DNA of 64,000 nucleotides from Actinoplanes sp. TBRC 11911 (GTDB lineage Bacteria; Actinomycetota; Actinomycetes; Mycobacteriales; Micromonosporaceae), in assembly GCF_012933445.1 (NCBI RefSeq), contig NZ_JABBNC010000003.1:310001-374000 (forward strand). Reading direction: 5' to 3'. A model generated the notes under the pieces. It was not told the origin of the DNA, made no database searches, and saw nothing but the letters and a program-made list of their open reading frames with translations. This document shows, one piece after another, positions 24,645 through 33,862 of this stretch. Every line of letters begins with the position of its first letter. Within the stretch, counting starts at the first letter, position 1. The translations under genes and the position numbers were made by a program.

Positions 24645-27350
24645 GTGCGAGCAAGGCCACCACAGCACATCGTCGGCAGAGGAGATGCCCTGACGGTGAT
24701 CGACGGCGTCTGCGAGCGTTCCCGGGTGTCCGGCGATGCGCTGGTCCTGGTAGGCGAGCCCGGCATCGGCAAGACAACGCTTCTTCAGTACGCTTCCGGG
24801 CGTTGGACGGCGGAGGGCGGCCGCGTTCTTACCGCGTCGGCCGTCGAATTCGAGGCCGACGTCCCGTTCGCGGGTCTGCAGCAGCTTCTCAACCCGCTTC
24901 TGGATACGGTTTCGCACCGCGCCGCCGTTCTGGAATCACTTTTCGACCCGGACACCGCGGTGGTCCCGGACCGGCTGGCGATAGCCGAAACGGCGCGCAG
25001 ACTGGTGCGCGAGGTCGCCGCCGATCGACCGATCTTGCTGCTGGTCGACGACCTGCAATGGTTGGACCGCTCGAGCGCCGCGGTGCTCACCATGCTGGTC
25101 CGCCGGCTCACCGGGGTACCCGCCGGGTTCATCGGCACGGCGCGCTCGGAGGCAGGCGGCTTCTTCGAGCGCGCCGGGCTCGAGGAGTACGCACTGAACC
25201 CGCTCAACGAATCGGCGTCGGCGCAGATCCTCAAGGACCGCCACCCCCGGTTGAATGCCGCGGTCGAGCGCGAGGTGCTGGCGCTGGCGGCCGGGAACCC
25301 GTTGGCGTTGGTCGAACTGCCACCGATCGTCGCGACAAGCCCGTCGTTCGACCTGTCCGCGGTGCCACTCAACCGGCGGCTGCAGACAGCGTTCTCGTCC
25401 CGGATCCAGAGCCTACCGCAGCTGACACGACGGTCTCTGCTGCTCGTGGCGTTGGACCCGGCCCAAGACCTGCGCACCCTCGAGGCCGCCGCCGACGGCG
25501 AGCTGCTGAGTGCACTCGAGCCGGCCGAAGACCTACGCCTGATCCGAATCACCGACCGGGTCGTCTTCGCACACCCGCTGATGCGCTGGGCCGTCATCGA
25601 CACCTCCAGCACCGCGGAACGACATCAGGCTCACCGCCGGCTGGCCGGCACCGCGGCGGATCCGGACCGTCGTGCGTGGCATCTGGCAAACGGTGGCCTT
25701 GGCCCGGACGAGGATGCCGCGGCAGCGCTCGAACGCGCCGCCTATCGCCGGGTCCGTCGGGGCGACCCGATCGGCGCGGTCACCGCGCTCACGCACGCCT
25801 CAATGCTCAGCCCGGCGAACCAGGATCGCGCCCGGCGGCTCTCCGCAGCCGCCTACATCGGCGCCCACCTCGGCGGCGGTATCCCCACCGCGAAGGAGGT
25901 ACTGCAAGAAGTCCGCCGGCTGGGCCCGCGGACCCTCGACATGGCGGTGGCCACGGCCTTCGTCATCCTCAACGAGGACGGCGACATCGACACCGCCCAT
26001 CGCATGCTGACCGGCGCCCTGGCCGACGTCGACGACCAGTCACATCCGATCTTCTCGGTCCGCGCCGCCATGCTCACCCTGTTCTACGTCTGTGTCTTCG
26101 GCGGGCGCAGCGATCTCTGGACGGCGTTCGACGCGCTCGCATCCCGCCTCAAGCACCCGGAACTCGACCTCCTTGTGTTGATGCGTTACACCCACGCGGA
26201 TCCCGCGAACGCCGGTGACGCCGAATATCACCGGTTGGATCGGCTCTTCGACCAGATCGACCAAGTCGATGATCCCGCCGAGATCGTCCTGACCGGACTC
26301 GCGGGTAGCTGGGTCGACCGGCTCGATCGCGGCCGCGCCGCCTTTCGACGTGCTCTGGACAAAGGCCGAGCCACGGACGACATGAACGTCGTGACGCAGG
26401 CGCTGGCGCTGCTGGCGTACGACGCCTTCTTCCAAGGACGGTGGGCCGAGTGCGAGCAGCACCTGGCCGAAGCGCTGAAATTGACCAAGAACCACGGCCT
26501 CCGCCTCTACGGTTGGGCCATCGACCAGTGGATCGCCCTTCTCGCCGCCGCACGCGGCGACGACGAGACCACACGCCGGATCACCACCGAGCTCGGCCAG
26601 TGGGCGGTGCCTCGTGGGGTGAAGCACGTGAGCTACCTTTCGGGCTACACGCGTACGCTGCTCGCGCTGAGCCGGCGGGACTGGGCACAGGCGTACCGGG
26701 AAATCATCTCGATGCATCCTCCCGGAACCATTCCGCCCCATCGTGCGGTGGCGACCTGGGGTGTCCTCGATGTGGTCGAGGCGGCGGTCCGCACCGATCA
26801 CGACGCCGAGGCCCGTGCGCACGTCGCGGCGGCTCGCGCGGCCCGGCTGGACCGCATCTCACCCCGCCTCCATATGCTGGTGACCGCCGCCGAGGCGCTG
26901 GTCTCCGCCGACGACGCGGCGGGCTTGTTCGACCGGGCGCTCGCCACACCGGACGCCTTCCGGTGGCCGTTCGAACAGGCTCGTATCGAGCTTCTCGCCG
27001 GAGAACACCTCCGGCGGATCCGGACGCCGAACGCTGCCCGCGGCCATCTCGCCCAGGCCTTCGCGACCTTCGAACGGCTCGGCGCCCGCGGCTGGGCGCA
27101 ACGAGCCAGCCAAGAACTACGCGCGTCCGGCCAGCCGGTCGATGCCAAGGCTCGCCCTGGCGATCTCACCGACCGCCAGCTGGTCATCGCCCGGATGGCC
27201 GCCACCGGAATGTCCAACAAGGACATCAGCGCCGAGCTGGCAATTTCGGAGCGGACCGTCGCCTCGCATCTCTACCAACTCTTCCCCAAGCTGGGCGTAG
27301 TCTCCCGATCCGGTCTGCGAGACGCCCTGAACCGCCTCGACGCCAACTGA
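24645..27350 (+). CDS. LAL-type LuxR family transcriptional regulator (AAA/STAND ATPase)
   Basis: A 901-residue protein. The N-terminal ATPase has Walker A LVGEPGIGKTTLLQ (about residues 35-48), Walker B ILLLVDDLQWLDRSSAAVL (about 129-147) and sensor FIGTARSEAGG. A long helical-repeat middle follows, and the LuxR helix-turn-helix is at the end (LTDRQLVIARMAATGMSNKD, ISAELAISERTVASHLYQLF). LAL regulators often control specialised-metabolite or sugar genes. GTG 24645 follows aggaag. The next 297 bp to the kinase gene (27351-27647) hold nothing I can name. Its targets may be the adjacent sulfotransferase and decarboxylase genes; that is inference. Confidence 0.9.
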   Translation: MRARPPQHIVGRGDALTVIDGVCERSRVSGDALVLVGEPGIGKTTLLQYASGRWTAEGGRVLTASAVEFEADVPFAGLQQLLNPLLDTVSHRAAVLESLFDPDTAVVPDRLAIAETARRLVREVAADRPILLLVDDLQWLDRSSAAVLTMLVRRLTGVPAGFIGTARSEAGGFFERAGLEEYALNPLNESASAQILKDRHPRLNAAVEREVLALAAGNPLALVELPPIVATSPSFDLSAVPLNRRLQTAFSSRIQSLPQLTRRSLLLVALDPAQDLRTLEAAADGELLSALEPAEDLRLIRITDRVVFAHPLMRWAVIDTSSTAERHQAHRRLAGTAADPDRRAWHLANGGLGPDEDAAAALERAAYRRVRRGDPIGAVTALTHASMLSPANQDRARRLSAAAYIGAHLGGGIPTAKEVLQEVRRLGPRTLDMAVATAFVILNEDGDIDTAHRMLTGALADVDDQSHPIFSVRAAMLTLFYVCVFGGRSDLWTAFDALASRLKHPELDLLVLMRYTHADPANAGDAEYHRLDRLFDQIDQVDDPAEIVLTGLAGSWVDRLDRGRAAFRRALDKGRATDDMNVVTQALALLAYDAFFQGRWAECEQHLAEALKLTKNHGLRLYGWAIDQWIALLAAARGDDETTRRITTELGQWAVPRGVKHVSYLSGYTRTLLALSRRDWAQAYREIISMHPPGTIPPHRAVATWGVLDVVEAAVRTDHDAEARAHVAAARAARLDRISPRLHMLVTAAEALVSADDAAGLFDRALATPDAFRWPFEQARIELLAGEHLRRIRTPNAARGHLAQAFATFERLGARGWAQRASQELRASGQPVDAKARPGDLTDRQLVIARMAATGMSNKDISAELAISERTVASHLYQLFPKLGVVSRSGLRDALNRLDAN

Positions 27351-27647
27351 CCAAGACCTCTAACCCAAAATGCTTTCCCGTACGCCTGGACGTGGCGCAA
27401 CGGTGTGCAACGGGGATCGATGGCTGATGCGGCCGACTGGTACGCGGCTTGACCACCGCACTGGCGACATGGCGCCAAGCCGCGTACCCCTCCGCCCTGT
27501 CGAATCCTCGGGGAGTGGGCGGATGTGTCGATGGTGGCTCACCATGCGGCAGACGACGTGACACCCGCTGCACGGAGTGAGGCAATTCTTGCAACGCGAG
27601 CAGTCCTGCCGCCGATTGCGCACGGCCGAGGCCGCCTGACGTCCGGG

Positions 27648-29153
27648 TCAGGAGTCGAAGGTGATGGTGTCGATGTCGGCGGCCCTGGGTCCGGTGAAGT
27701 CGATGTAGAGCGGACCGGAGCTCGTCGGCGACAGCGCGGCCGTCACCGTTTCGTAGGTGTTCCACGTCGGCGTGGCCGGCAAGATGACCGCCGACAGCAA
27801 CGGGCCGGTCGCGGAGTTGGCCCGCAGCTCGATATTGGTGCCGCCGCCGTTCGCGGCCGCCGCATAACGCAAGGTGACGGTTCTTACTCCGGCGAGCGAG
27901 CGGTTGGCGTAGCCGACCCACATGCCCTTGGCGGTGTGCCCTACCGCCGCGCCGCCGCTGGCGTTCGCGTAGTGCGAGTCATAGGTGCCGTTGTTGGCGG
28001 TGTAGGACTCGGCCTCGAACGTGACGTGGATGGCGACGGCATTTGTGGCCGGAGCGGTGCTAGGCCTGGCGTTCGCCTTGACGCTCGCCGTTCGGGCGAT
28101 CGTGGGGGCGACACCTGACGGGGTGGGAACGCCTGCCCGAACGGGAGCGCCTCGAGCCGTCGTCGGCCGGAGTCCATGCTTGTCGGACTCGGCGTCCGGA
28201 CGCGCCGACACCCGTGGATCGGGCGGCAGTGCAGCCATGCGAGCGACCTTATTTCGTTGAAGGCCTTGTTTATCCTCGTGGCGTGACGGCGTCGCGTGCA
28301 GCGCGGTGGCGCAGGCCGCCACGACGATGGCGGAGCCGGCCATCAGCAGCGACGCGAAGACAACACGACGCCGACGCCGTGCCGATGCCGTCCGAGGTGC
28401 TCGGGCTGAGTCCTGTGGCGATGCCGGCTCCGCCACCGATGAACGGATGCTCGCGTTTTCCGTCCGGGCCGGCGTGATCGAGTGCACGGCCTCGAGCAAT
28501 AGCCCCGCCGCCTCGTCGGCGTTCGCCCGCTTGGACGGATCTTTCTCCAGCAACGCCGCCAGCGCAGGCGTCAACGGGCCAGCGTGTACCGGCACCGGCA
28601 CTTGGTCGACCATCAACGCGGCCAGCGTGGCCATCGGCGACGACCGCACGAACGGAGGCCATCCCTCGACCGCCGCGAACAACGTAGCCCCCAAAGACCA
28701 CAGGTCGGATCCGGGGTGTGGCGGTCCCATGACGCACTCCGGCGCTAGATACGACGGGGAGCCAAGGACCACTCCACTGGCGGTCATTCCTGCGTCGCCC
28801 GCCACAGCGGCCAAGCCGAAGTCGGTCAGCACGACCCGGCCGTCGTCAGCAAGCAGGACGTTGGCGGGCTTCACATCGCGGTGCAGAATCCCGGCGCGGT
28901 GGGCCGCTCTCAAGGCGCTCAGCAGACCCGCGATCGCCCGCGCCTCACGAATCGCCCGCTCCGGCAGATTGCCCGTCTCCGCGGTGGACACCCGCTCCGG
29001 CGCGATCTCCTTGATCGCTACCGCACGGCCCAGCATCTCGTCTCGGGCCGCCCAGACCCGGCCCATGCCACCCTCGCCCAGCAGACCCGTCAACCGGTAA
29101 CGGCCGTGAAGCAGGCCGCCCTCGGCTGCCGCCCCACCTTGTTGACCCCTCAT
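27648..29153 (-). CDS. Ser/Thr protein kinase-like protein with hinge deletion and C-terminal carbohydrate-binding module
   Basis: A 501-residue protein. The kinase N-lobe has the Gly loop LLGEGGMGRVWAA and the VAIKEI lysine, then AIREARAIAGLL passes straight into SALRAAHRAGILHRDVKPAN. About 45-50 residues that normally carry beta4, beta5, the hinge and helix D are absent. The catalytic HRD, the DFG (LTDFGLA), APE (YLAPE) and later segments are intact. One membrane helix follows (RRVVFASLLMAGSAIVVAACA), then a Ser/Pro/Arg linker and a CBM6/35-like beta domain (VTFEAESYTANNGTYDSH ... DIDTITFDS) outside the cell. ATG 29153 has GGGAAGG upstream. Whether it still phosphorylates is doubtful. Confidence 0.85.
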   Translation of the reverse strand: MRGQQGGAAAEGGLLHGRYRLTGLLGEGGMGRVWAARDEMLGRAVAIKEIAPERVSTAETGNLPERAIREARAIAGLLSALRAAHRAGILHRDVKPANVLLADDGRVVLTDFGLAAVAGDAGMTASGVVLGSPSYLAPECVMGPPHPGSDLWSLGATLFAAVEGWPPFVRSSPMATLAALMVDQVPVPVHAGPLTPALAALLEKDPSKRANADEAAGLLLEAVHSITPARTENASIRSSVAEPASPQDSARAPRTASARRRRRVVFASLLMAGSAIVVAACATALHATPSRHEDKQGLQRNKVARMAALPPDPRVSARPDAESDKHGLRPTTARGAPVRAGVPTPSGVAPTIARTASVKANARPSTAPATNAVAIHVTFEAESYTANNGTYDSHYANASGGAAVGHTAKGMWVGYANRSLAGVRTVTLRYAAAANGGGTNIELRANSATGPLLSAVILPATPTWNTYETVTAALSPTSSGPLYIDFTGPRAADIDTITFDS

Positions 29154-29245
29154 CGTCAAGCCTTCCCGACTTGGCCGGCCCGTTGCCAATCAGCCGCCAC
29201 AGAGATCGTGGCGCGCCGGCGACCTCACTCGACTATCAAATGCGC

Positions 29246-30112
29246 CTAGACGTCCCGGGTGAGGCTGGCGACCTCGGCCTGGGAAAGCTTGAGGTCGACG
29301 GCGGCCAAGTTCTCCTCGAAGTGGTCCTTGTGCCCCGTGCCCGGGATCGGCAGGTTTTGCGGTGAGCGGGCGAGCAGCCACGCGAGCATGACCTGCCGTT
29401 CGGAGGCGCCGTGCTGCTTGGCGATTTGACGAACCGCTTTGTCACCGTGGCCGCCGCCAAGGATCGGGGCGTAGGACGTGAAGGCGATCTGCTCCTGTTC
29501 GCACAGGTCGATGATTGACTCGGACCGCCGGTCGTCGAGGTTGTAGCGGTTCTGCACCGACACCACAGGAATCATTCGCTGGGCGATCCGGATCTGCTCC
29601 TCGTTGACGTTGGACAGCCCGAAGTGGCGGATCTTGCCCTGCTCCTTGAGCCGGACGAACGCGCCGATGGTCTCCTCGAACGGCACCTTCGGGTCCGGCA
29701 TATGCAACTGGTACAGCGAGATCTCGTCGACCTTCAGCCGTCGCAGGGACCCCTCGCACGCCTCGATGATGCGGTCGGGCCGCCCGTCCCTGGCCCAGAA
29801 ACCATCCGCCTGGGCGTCGTTCGGACCGGTCCGGGACATGCCGGCCTTGGTGGTGACGACCAGATCATCCGGGTACGGATATAACGCCTCGGCGATCAAC
29901 TCCTCGCTCACGTTGGGCCCGTAGCTGTCCGCGGTGTCGATGAAGTTGACGCCGGATTCGACTACCCGCCGAAGTAAGGCAATAGCCTCGTCGCTATCGC
30001 GCGGCGGCCCCCAAAATCCGTCGCCGGTGATCCTCATGGCACCGAAGCCAAAGCGGTTGACGGTCAGGTCGCCACCGAGATCGATCGTTCCAGCAGAGCT
30101 GGCGTCAGGCAT
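29246..30112 (-). CDS. aldo/keto reductase
   Basis: A 288-residue TIM-barrel NADPH oxidoreductase. The catalytic Asp/Tyr are in NFIDTADSYGPNVSEELIAEAL, the Lys in VVTTKAGMSRTG and the His in SLYQLHMPDP. The NADPH phosphate site is in the C-terminal LPIPGTGHKDHFEENLAA. It reduces aldehydes or ketones. ATG 30112 starts a protein of normal family length. It sits alone after the kinase gene; the next 1.3 kb on its 5' side has no intact gene. Confidence 0.92.
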   Translation of the reverse strand: MPDASSAGTIDLGGDLTVNRFGFGAMRITGDGFWGPPRDSDEAIALLRRVVESGVNFIDTADSYGPNVSEELIAEALYPYPDDLVVTTKAGMSRTGPNDAQADGFWARDGRPDRIIEACEGSLRRLKVDEISLYQLHMPDPKVPFEETIGAFVRLKEQGKIRHFGLSNVNEEQIRIAQRMIPVVSVQNRYNLDDRRSESIIDLCEQEQIAFTSYAPILGGGHGDKAVRQIAKQHGASERQVMLAWLLARSPQNLPIPGTGHKDHFEENLAAVDLKLSQAEVASLTRDV

Positions 30113-30350
30113 GGTGTAACTCTTTCTTTTCGCACGCTCGCGGGCGCTCCGGCGATAGGTCGCCGGGCCACTCATCTCCGCTGTTGAAAGCACAGTGATC
30201 ATCGCTCGTCGCTCTGCGAGTCCTATGACATTCCCTGCACGATGTGGGGCACCTCTTGCTGTACACGAGGCAAGGAGCCGAGAATTTGGGCTCCTATCTG
30301 GACACCATTGGCGAGTAATCTTCGATGTGGACTTCGACGACGTGAACATC

Positions 30351-30510
30351 GCCGATTTCCAGGGCGTCCAGTTCATGCTGGCCGGCATGGGCATGAAGCT
30401 GGAGGCGGCCCGCCAGCTGACCTACGCCGCCGGCGCGAAGAGCGAGCGCGGCGACCTACTTCGGCGCCGCCGCGAAGTGCTTCGCATCGGATGCCGCCGT
30501 GGAGATCACC
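30351..30510 (+). pseudogene. acyl-CoA dehydrogenase fragment, frameshifted
   Basis: This 160-bp piece reads ADFQGVQFMLAGMGMKLEAA and on to KSERGD. It is nearly identical, base for base, to 17922-18090 of the intact dehydrogenase gene. After GGCGAC an 11-bp deletion relative to the intact gene (gccgacctgac) shifts the frame, but DNA identity continues to ggagatcacc. No start, no active-site Glu and no rest of the gene are present. It is a partial duplication or the remains of a lost paralogue. Confidence 0.9.
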
Positions 30511-30708
30511 CAGCTTCGCACCCCACAAGCAAAGTGCGCAGTTCGTCCAAAGCTGGATGAGTAAGTCCTAAGCGTGGTGGTAGGCGGCGAGTGACCTGGT
30601 CACGGTGTGGCCGGTGGCGTGATGGTGCCGGAGCTGAGGTGCTGTGGCGATGCGTTCGCTACGGGGACGGTTCCGCTATGTGGACACCGCGGTCACATCG
30701 TGGATTTT

Positions 30709-30763
30709 TGTGAACCTTGGAGAGTTGCGCCCACATACGAGCCATAACTCTCCAAGGTTCACA
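30709..30763. repeat. perfect 18-bp inverted repeat with 19-nt loop
   Basis: tgtgaaccttggagagtt (30709-30726) and aactctccaaggttcaca (30746-30763) are exact reverse complements around a 19-nt loop. No gene adjoins it. It could be a transcribed hairpin, a terminal repeat left by a mobile element, or a protein-binding site. Confidence 0.95.
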
Positions 30764-31072
30764 TTCGGCCGGAGAAAGCTGCCGGGCAAAAGCCTCGTTA
30801 CGTGACAAAGGTATTCTCTACAATGGACGCTGGTCTCACATCGCGGGCGGTGGGTCCATGATGCGGGCGCGGGTCTCAGCATGCGGTCGCCTGTCTCACG
30901 GAATGGAAGCGCCGCGCGGCCGCGCGCCGAGTCGCCCGTTGCGGCAAGCCCGGCGGCGAGTTCGAATCCGCCCGAACCCTCCGTCCAACGGCCCATCCGA
31001 TCCGACAAATCTCAGGAAATGTCGGATATGCGAGATGGATGGCGAGGGTTGGCGAACGGACGGCGATCAGAT

Positions 31073-31173
31073 CGCTGATCGCCTACAGCCGCTGACTCGC
31101 CTACAGCCGCCGACTCGCCTACAGCCGCCGACTCGCCTACAGCCGCCGACTCGCCTACAGCCACCGACTCGGC
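31073..31173. repeat. 18-bp tandem repeat (about 5.5 copies)
   Basis: Units of cgccgactcgcctacagc repeat at 18-bp steps from 31090. A 17-bp first unit is at 31073 and a decaying last one starts at 31162. It lies in the gene-poor stretch upstream of the TetR/histidine-kinase region. Confidence 0.95.
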
Positions 31174-31402
31174 TTAGCACTTACTCGTTTAGGTGCGAAG
31201 CTCGCAGACAAGTTCGGAACTTCGCAGACGGCGAGGCCGAAGGCGAGCCGTGAAGCCGGGGCGGATGGGACTAAACATGGCAGATCGGAATGGTTGACGC
31301 CGGGACTCCGAGGCGGTCCTGGGGGCAAATCGGGCAAATCTTGGCCGACTGACCGGGGCGCCGCGCCCATCGTGCCCATCACGGCGTCGCCGGTGCGTGG
31401 CG

Positions 31403-32026
31403 TCAGGTGGGGCGGCGGAAGGCGCCGAACCACTGGGCCAAGGCGATCTCGCGGGCGACGGCCGCGTCGTCGGTGCTGTCGCCCGTTGCTATGTGATGGG
31501 CGATCGTCTGCATGCCGCCCCAGACGAAGAGGCGGACCGTCGTGTCGGTCCGGACCGAACCCGGGGTGTGGCCGGCCTGCTGGGCGGCCTCGACGAACTG
31601 GCGGCCGCGCGCCACGAACTCCTCCAGCTGGGCGCTCCAGAAATCGCGGACGGCCTCGTCGTAGGCGGCCACCTCGAGCACCGCGCCCAGCAGGTGGGCC
31701 CGCTCCCGGTAGAAGCGGATCGTCTCGACCGTGACGGCAACCAGCGCGTCGACCGCGTCGTCGGCCTCCGGGTCCCACCGGGTGGTCATGCCGAAGACCG
31801 TCGTACCGAGGTTCTCCGCCAATCTCAGGATAAGTGCGGATTTGTCGCGGAAGTGCATATAGAACGTCGAGCGCGCCACCCCGGCCTCCTCGACGATCCG
31901 CTGCACGCCCAGGTCGGTGAACCTCTCGCCGCCGTCCAGCAAGCGCTCGACGGCGGCCAGGATCCGGGCCTCGATGGCGGCCCGGCGCTCGGCCACGCCG
32001 GAGCGGCGGGTGGTGACTGAAGGCAT
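31403..32026 (-). CDS. TetR/AcrR-family transcriptional regulator
   Basis: A 207-residue protein. The HTH is IEARILAAVERLLDGGERFT followed by GVQRIVEEAGVARSTFYMHFRDKSALI (about residues 18-66), and the helical ligand domain ends in WGGMQTIAHHIATGDSTDD. It probably represses an unlinked or neighbouring gene. It is on the same strand as the histidine kinase, 67 bp after that gene's end, so it could be read from the same transcript. Confidence 0.9.
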   Translation of the reverse strand: MPSVTTRRSGVAERRAAIEARILAAVERLLDGGERFTDLGVQRIVEEAGVARSTFYMHFRDKSALILRLAENLGTTVFGMTTRWDPEADDAVDALVAVTVETIRFYRERAHLLGAVLEVAAYDEAVRDFWSAQLEEFVARGRQFVEAAQQAGHTPGSVRTDTTVRLFVWGGMQTIAHHIATGDSTDDAAVAREIALAQWFGAFRRPT

Positions 32027-32093
32027 GGGGCCACCCTACGTGCCCGGCTGTACAGCCCACTCGAACACAATGTCCGAGTGACGACCGAAGTGA

Positions 32094-33170
32094 TCAAGCC
32101 GCCGGGAAGTTGACCTCGACTCGTAGCCCGTCGTGGCCCGTTGACGACGCCGCGATCGTGCCGTCGTGGGCCCGGGTGATCGAGCGGGCGATCGCCAACC
32201 CCAACCCGGCCCCTCCACTGTGGTCGATCCGGGTCGCGCTGCGCCGCCGGAACGGCTCGAACAAAGCGGCCACCTCGTCCGCCGGCACGTCGTCGCCGGT
32301 GTTGGTGATGACCAGCGCCGGGTCCGCGCCCACCGAGACCTCGATCGTGCCGTCCGGCCGGTTGTACTTGATGGCGTTCTGCACCAGGTTCGTGACCAGC
32401 CGTTCCAGCAGCACCTGCTCGCCCAGCACCAGCCGTGGGCTCAGCCGGCTCACGATCTTGATGCCGGCGGCCCGCTCACGGTGGCTCTCCAGGACCGACG
32501 ACGTGATGAGATCGAGGCGTAGCGGCGACCACGACATCAGGCCGCGGTCGCTTTCGCTCAGTACGAGCAGGCCTTCGATCAGGCGTTCGTTGCGTTCGTT
32601 GATCTCCAGCAACTGGGCGGTCAGCAGCTCGACCTGGTCCGGGGTGAGCGGGTGCGCCATGCCCACCTCGATCAGCGTCCGCTGGACCGCCAGCGGCGTG
32701 CGCAGCTCGTGCGACGCGTCGGCCGCGAACCGGCGCTGCGCCTCGTAGCCGACGGCTATCCGGTCCATCATCTCGTCGATCGCGCGGCCCAGCGTCGCCA
32801 GTTCCTCGCGGCTCGACCCCGGGCGCAGGCGGTGCCCGAGGTTCTGCGGGCCGACGTCGGCGATCGCCGGGGCCATGTCCCGGACGGGCCGCAGCGACCA
32901 GCGGATCAGCGGGATCGAAGCGGCCGCGAGAACGAGCAGCACCAGAACGATCGTGAGGATGACCGGGATGCTCGGGCGCCGGTACACCGCGGTACAGACG
33001 AACGAAGCGTCCGGGGCGGGCGCGCGCAAGGCCGGAACCCTGCACCAGGACGGCCCGAACTCGAGCCACAGCGCCCGCATCTGCTCGGCCACGAGCGGCA
33101 CGAACGCCGAAGCGACCAGGACGATCGCGATGACGAGCAGCATGCGCCAACGCGGTGAGCCGATCGTCAT
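32094..33170 (-). CDS. sensor histidine kinase
   Basis: A 358-residue membrane sensor. It has a first transmembrane helix (residues about 9-28), a short extracytoplasmic part with two cysteines, a second helix (VILTIVLVLLVLAAASIPLI), a HAMP region (LRPVRDMAPAIADV), then the H-box FAADASHELRTPLAVQRTLI with the phospho-histidine. The N-box is LVTNLVQNAIKYNRP and the G-boxes are VITNTGDDVP and SGGAGLGLAIARSI. It phosphorylates the partner response regulator, whose gene overlaps its start (ATGA at 33167-33170). Confidence 0.93.
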   Translation of the reverse strand: MTIGSPRWRMLLVIAIVLVASAFVPLVAEQMRALWLEFGPSWCRVPALRAPAPDASFVCTAVYRRPSIPVILTIVLVLLVLAAASIPLIRWSLRPVRDMAPAIADVGPQNLGHRLRPGSSREELATLGRAIDEMMDRIAVGYEAQRRFAADASHELRTPLAVQRTLIEVGMAHPLTPDQVELLTAQLLEINERNERLIEGLLVLSESDRGLMSWSPLRLDLITSSVLESHRERAAGIKIVSRLSPRLVLGEQVLLERLVTNLVQNAIKYNRPDGTIEVSVGADPALVITNTGDDVPADEVAALFEPFRRRSATRIDHSGGAGLGLAIARSITRAHDGTIAASSTGHDGLRVEVNFPAA

Positions 33171-33862
33171 GAGCCGAGCCGGTAGCCGACGCGCGGAACG
33201 GTGTGGATCAACGGCGGATCGCCGAGCTTTCGGCGCAACGTCATGATCGTCACGCGTACGGCGTTGGTGAAAGGATCGGCGTTTTCATCCCATGCCTGTT
33301 CCAGCAGGTCCTCGGCGCTGACCACCCGGTCGCCGGCCCGCATCAGCACCTCGAGCACGGCGAACTCCTTCGGCGACAGGGACAGCAGCAACCCGTCGCG
33401 CGCGACGGTGTGCCGGGTGACGTCCAGGACCACGCCGCCGCGCGACAGCACCGGTGGCAGCGCCGGGGACGACCGCCGGGACAGCGCCTGCAACCGCGCG
33501 ACCAGCTCGGCGAACGCGAACGGCTTCGTCAGGTAGTCGTCGGCGCCCAGCCCCAGGCCTTCGACCCGGTCGCGGATCCCGACCGCGGCGGTCAGCATCA
33601 GCACGCGCGTGCCGCCGCCGGACTCGGTGATCATCCGGCACACGTCGTCGCCGCTGCGTCTCGGCAGGTCACGGTCGAGGACGGCCACGTCGTAGCGGTT
33701 GACCGCCAGCCGTTCCGCCGCGCCGTCCCCGTCGTAGACGACGTCGACGGCCATGGCGAACCGGCGCAGCCCCTCCGCCACCGTGTCGGCGAGCATCCGC
33801 TCGTCCTCGGCCACCAGCACACGCACCGGCCAAGGCTGACACAGCCCGGATAAAGCTTCCAT
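33167..33862 (-). CDS. OmpR/PhoB-type response regulator
   Basis: A 231-residue protein. The receiver domain (VRVLVAEDERMLADTVAEGL) has the phospho-acceptor Asp in YDVAVLDRDLPRRSGDDVCR and Lys in LTKPFAFAELVARL. The winged-helix DNA-binding domain has LSPKEFAVLEVLMRAGDRVV and VTIMTLRRKLGDPPLIHTV. Start choice is uncertain: ATG 33862 is used, but most homologues begin at the GTG at 33826 (V-R-V-L-V-A-E-D-E), and neither has a clear ribosome site. It is 50 bp from a divergent secreted-protease gene, a possible target. Confidence 0.93.
   Translation of the reverse strand: MEALSGLCQPWPVRVLVAEDERMLADTVAEGLRRFAMAVDVVYDGDGAAERLAVNRYDVAVLDRDLPRRSGDDVCRMITESGGGTRVLMLTAAVGIRDRVEGLGLGADDYLTKPFAFAELVARLQALSRRSSPALPPVLSRGGVVLDVTRHTVARDGLLLSLSPKEFAVLEVLMRAGDRVVSAEDLLEQAWDENADPFTNAVRVTIMTLRRKLGDPPLIHTVPRVGYRLGS

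Larger units (their letters stand above)
30113..31402. other. 1.3-kb stretch without an intact gene
   Basis: No open frame here has codon use or homology I trust. The stretch holds a broken acyl-CoA dehydrogenase fragment (30351-30510), a perfect 18-bp inverted repeat (30709-30763) and an 18-bp tandem repeat (31073-31173). It looks like decayed, recombined DNA. Confidence 0.7.

Noticed and set aside
30717-31253. Open frame across the 18-bp repeats (repeating R-L-Q-P-P-T)
   Set aside because: No ribosome site, no homology, and the repetition only reflects the 18-bp DNA repeat; one arm of the inverted repeat lies in its start.
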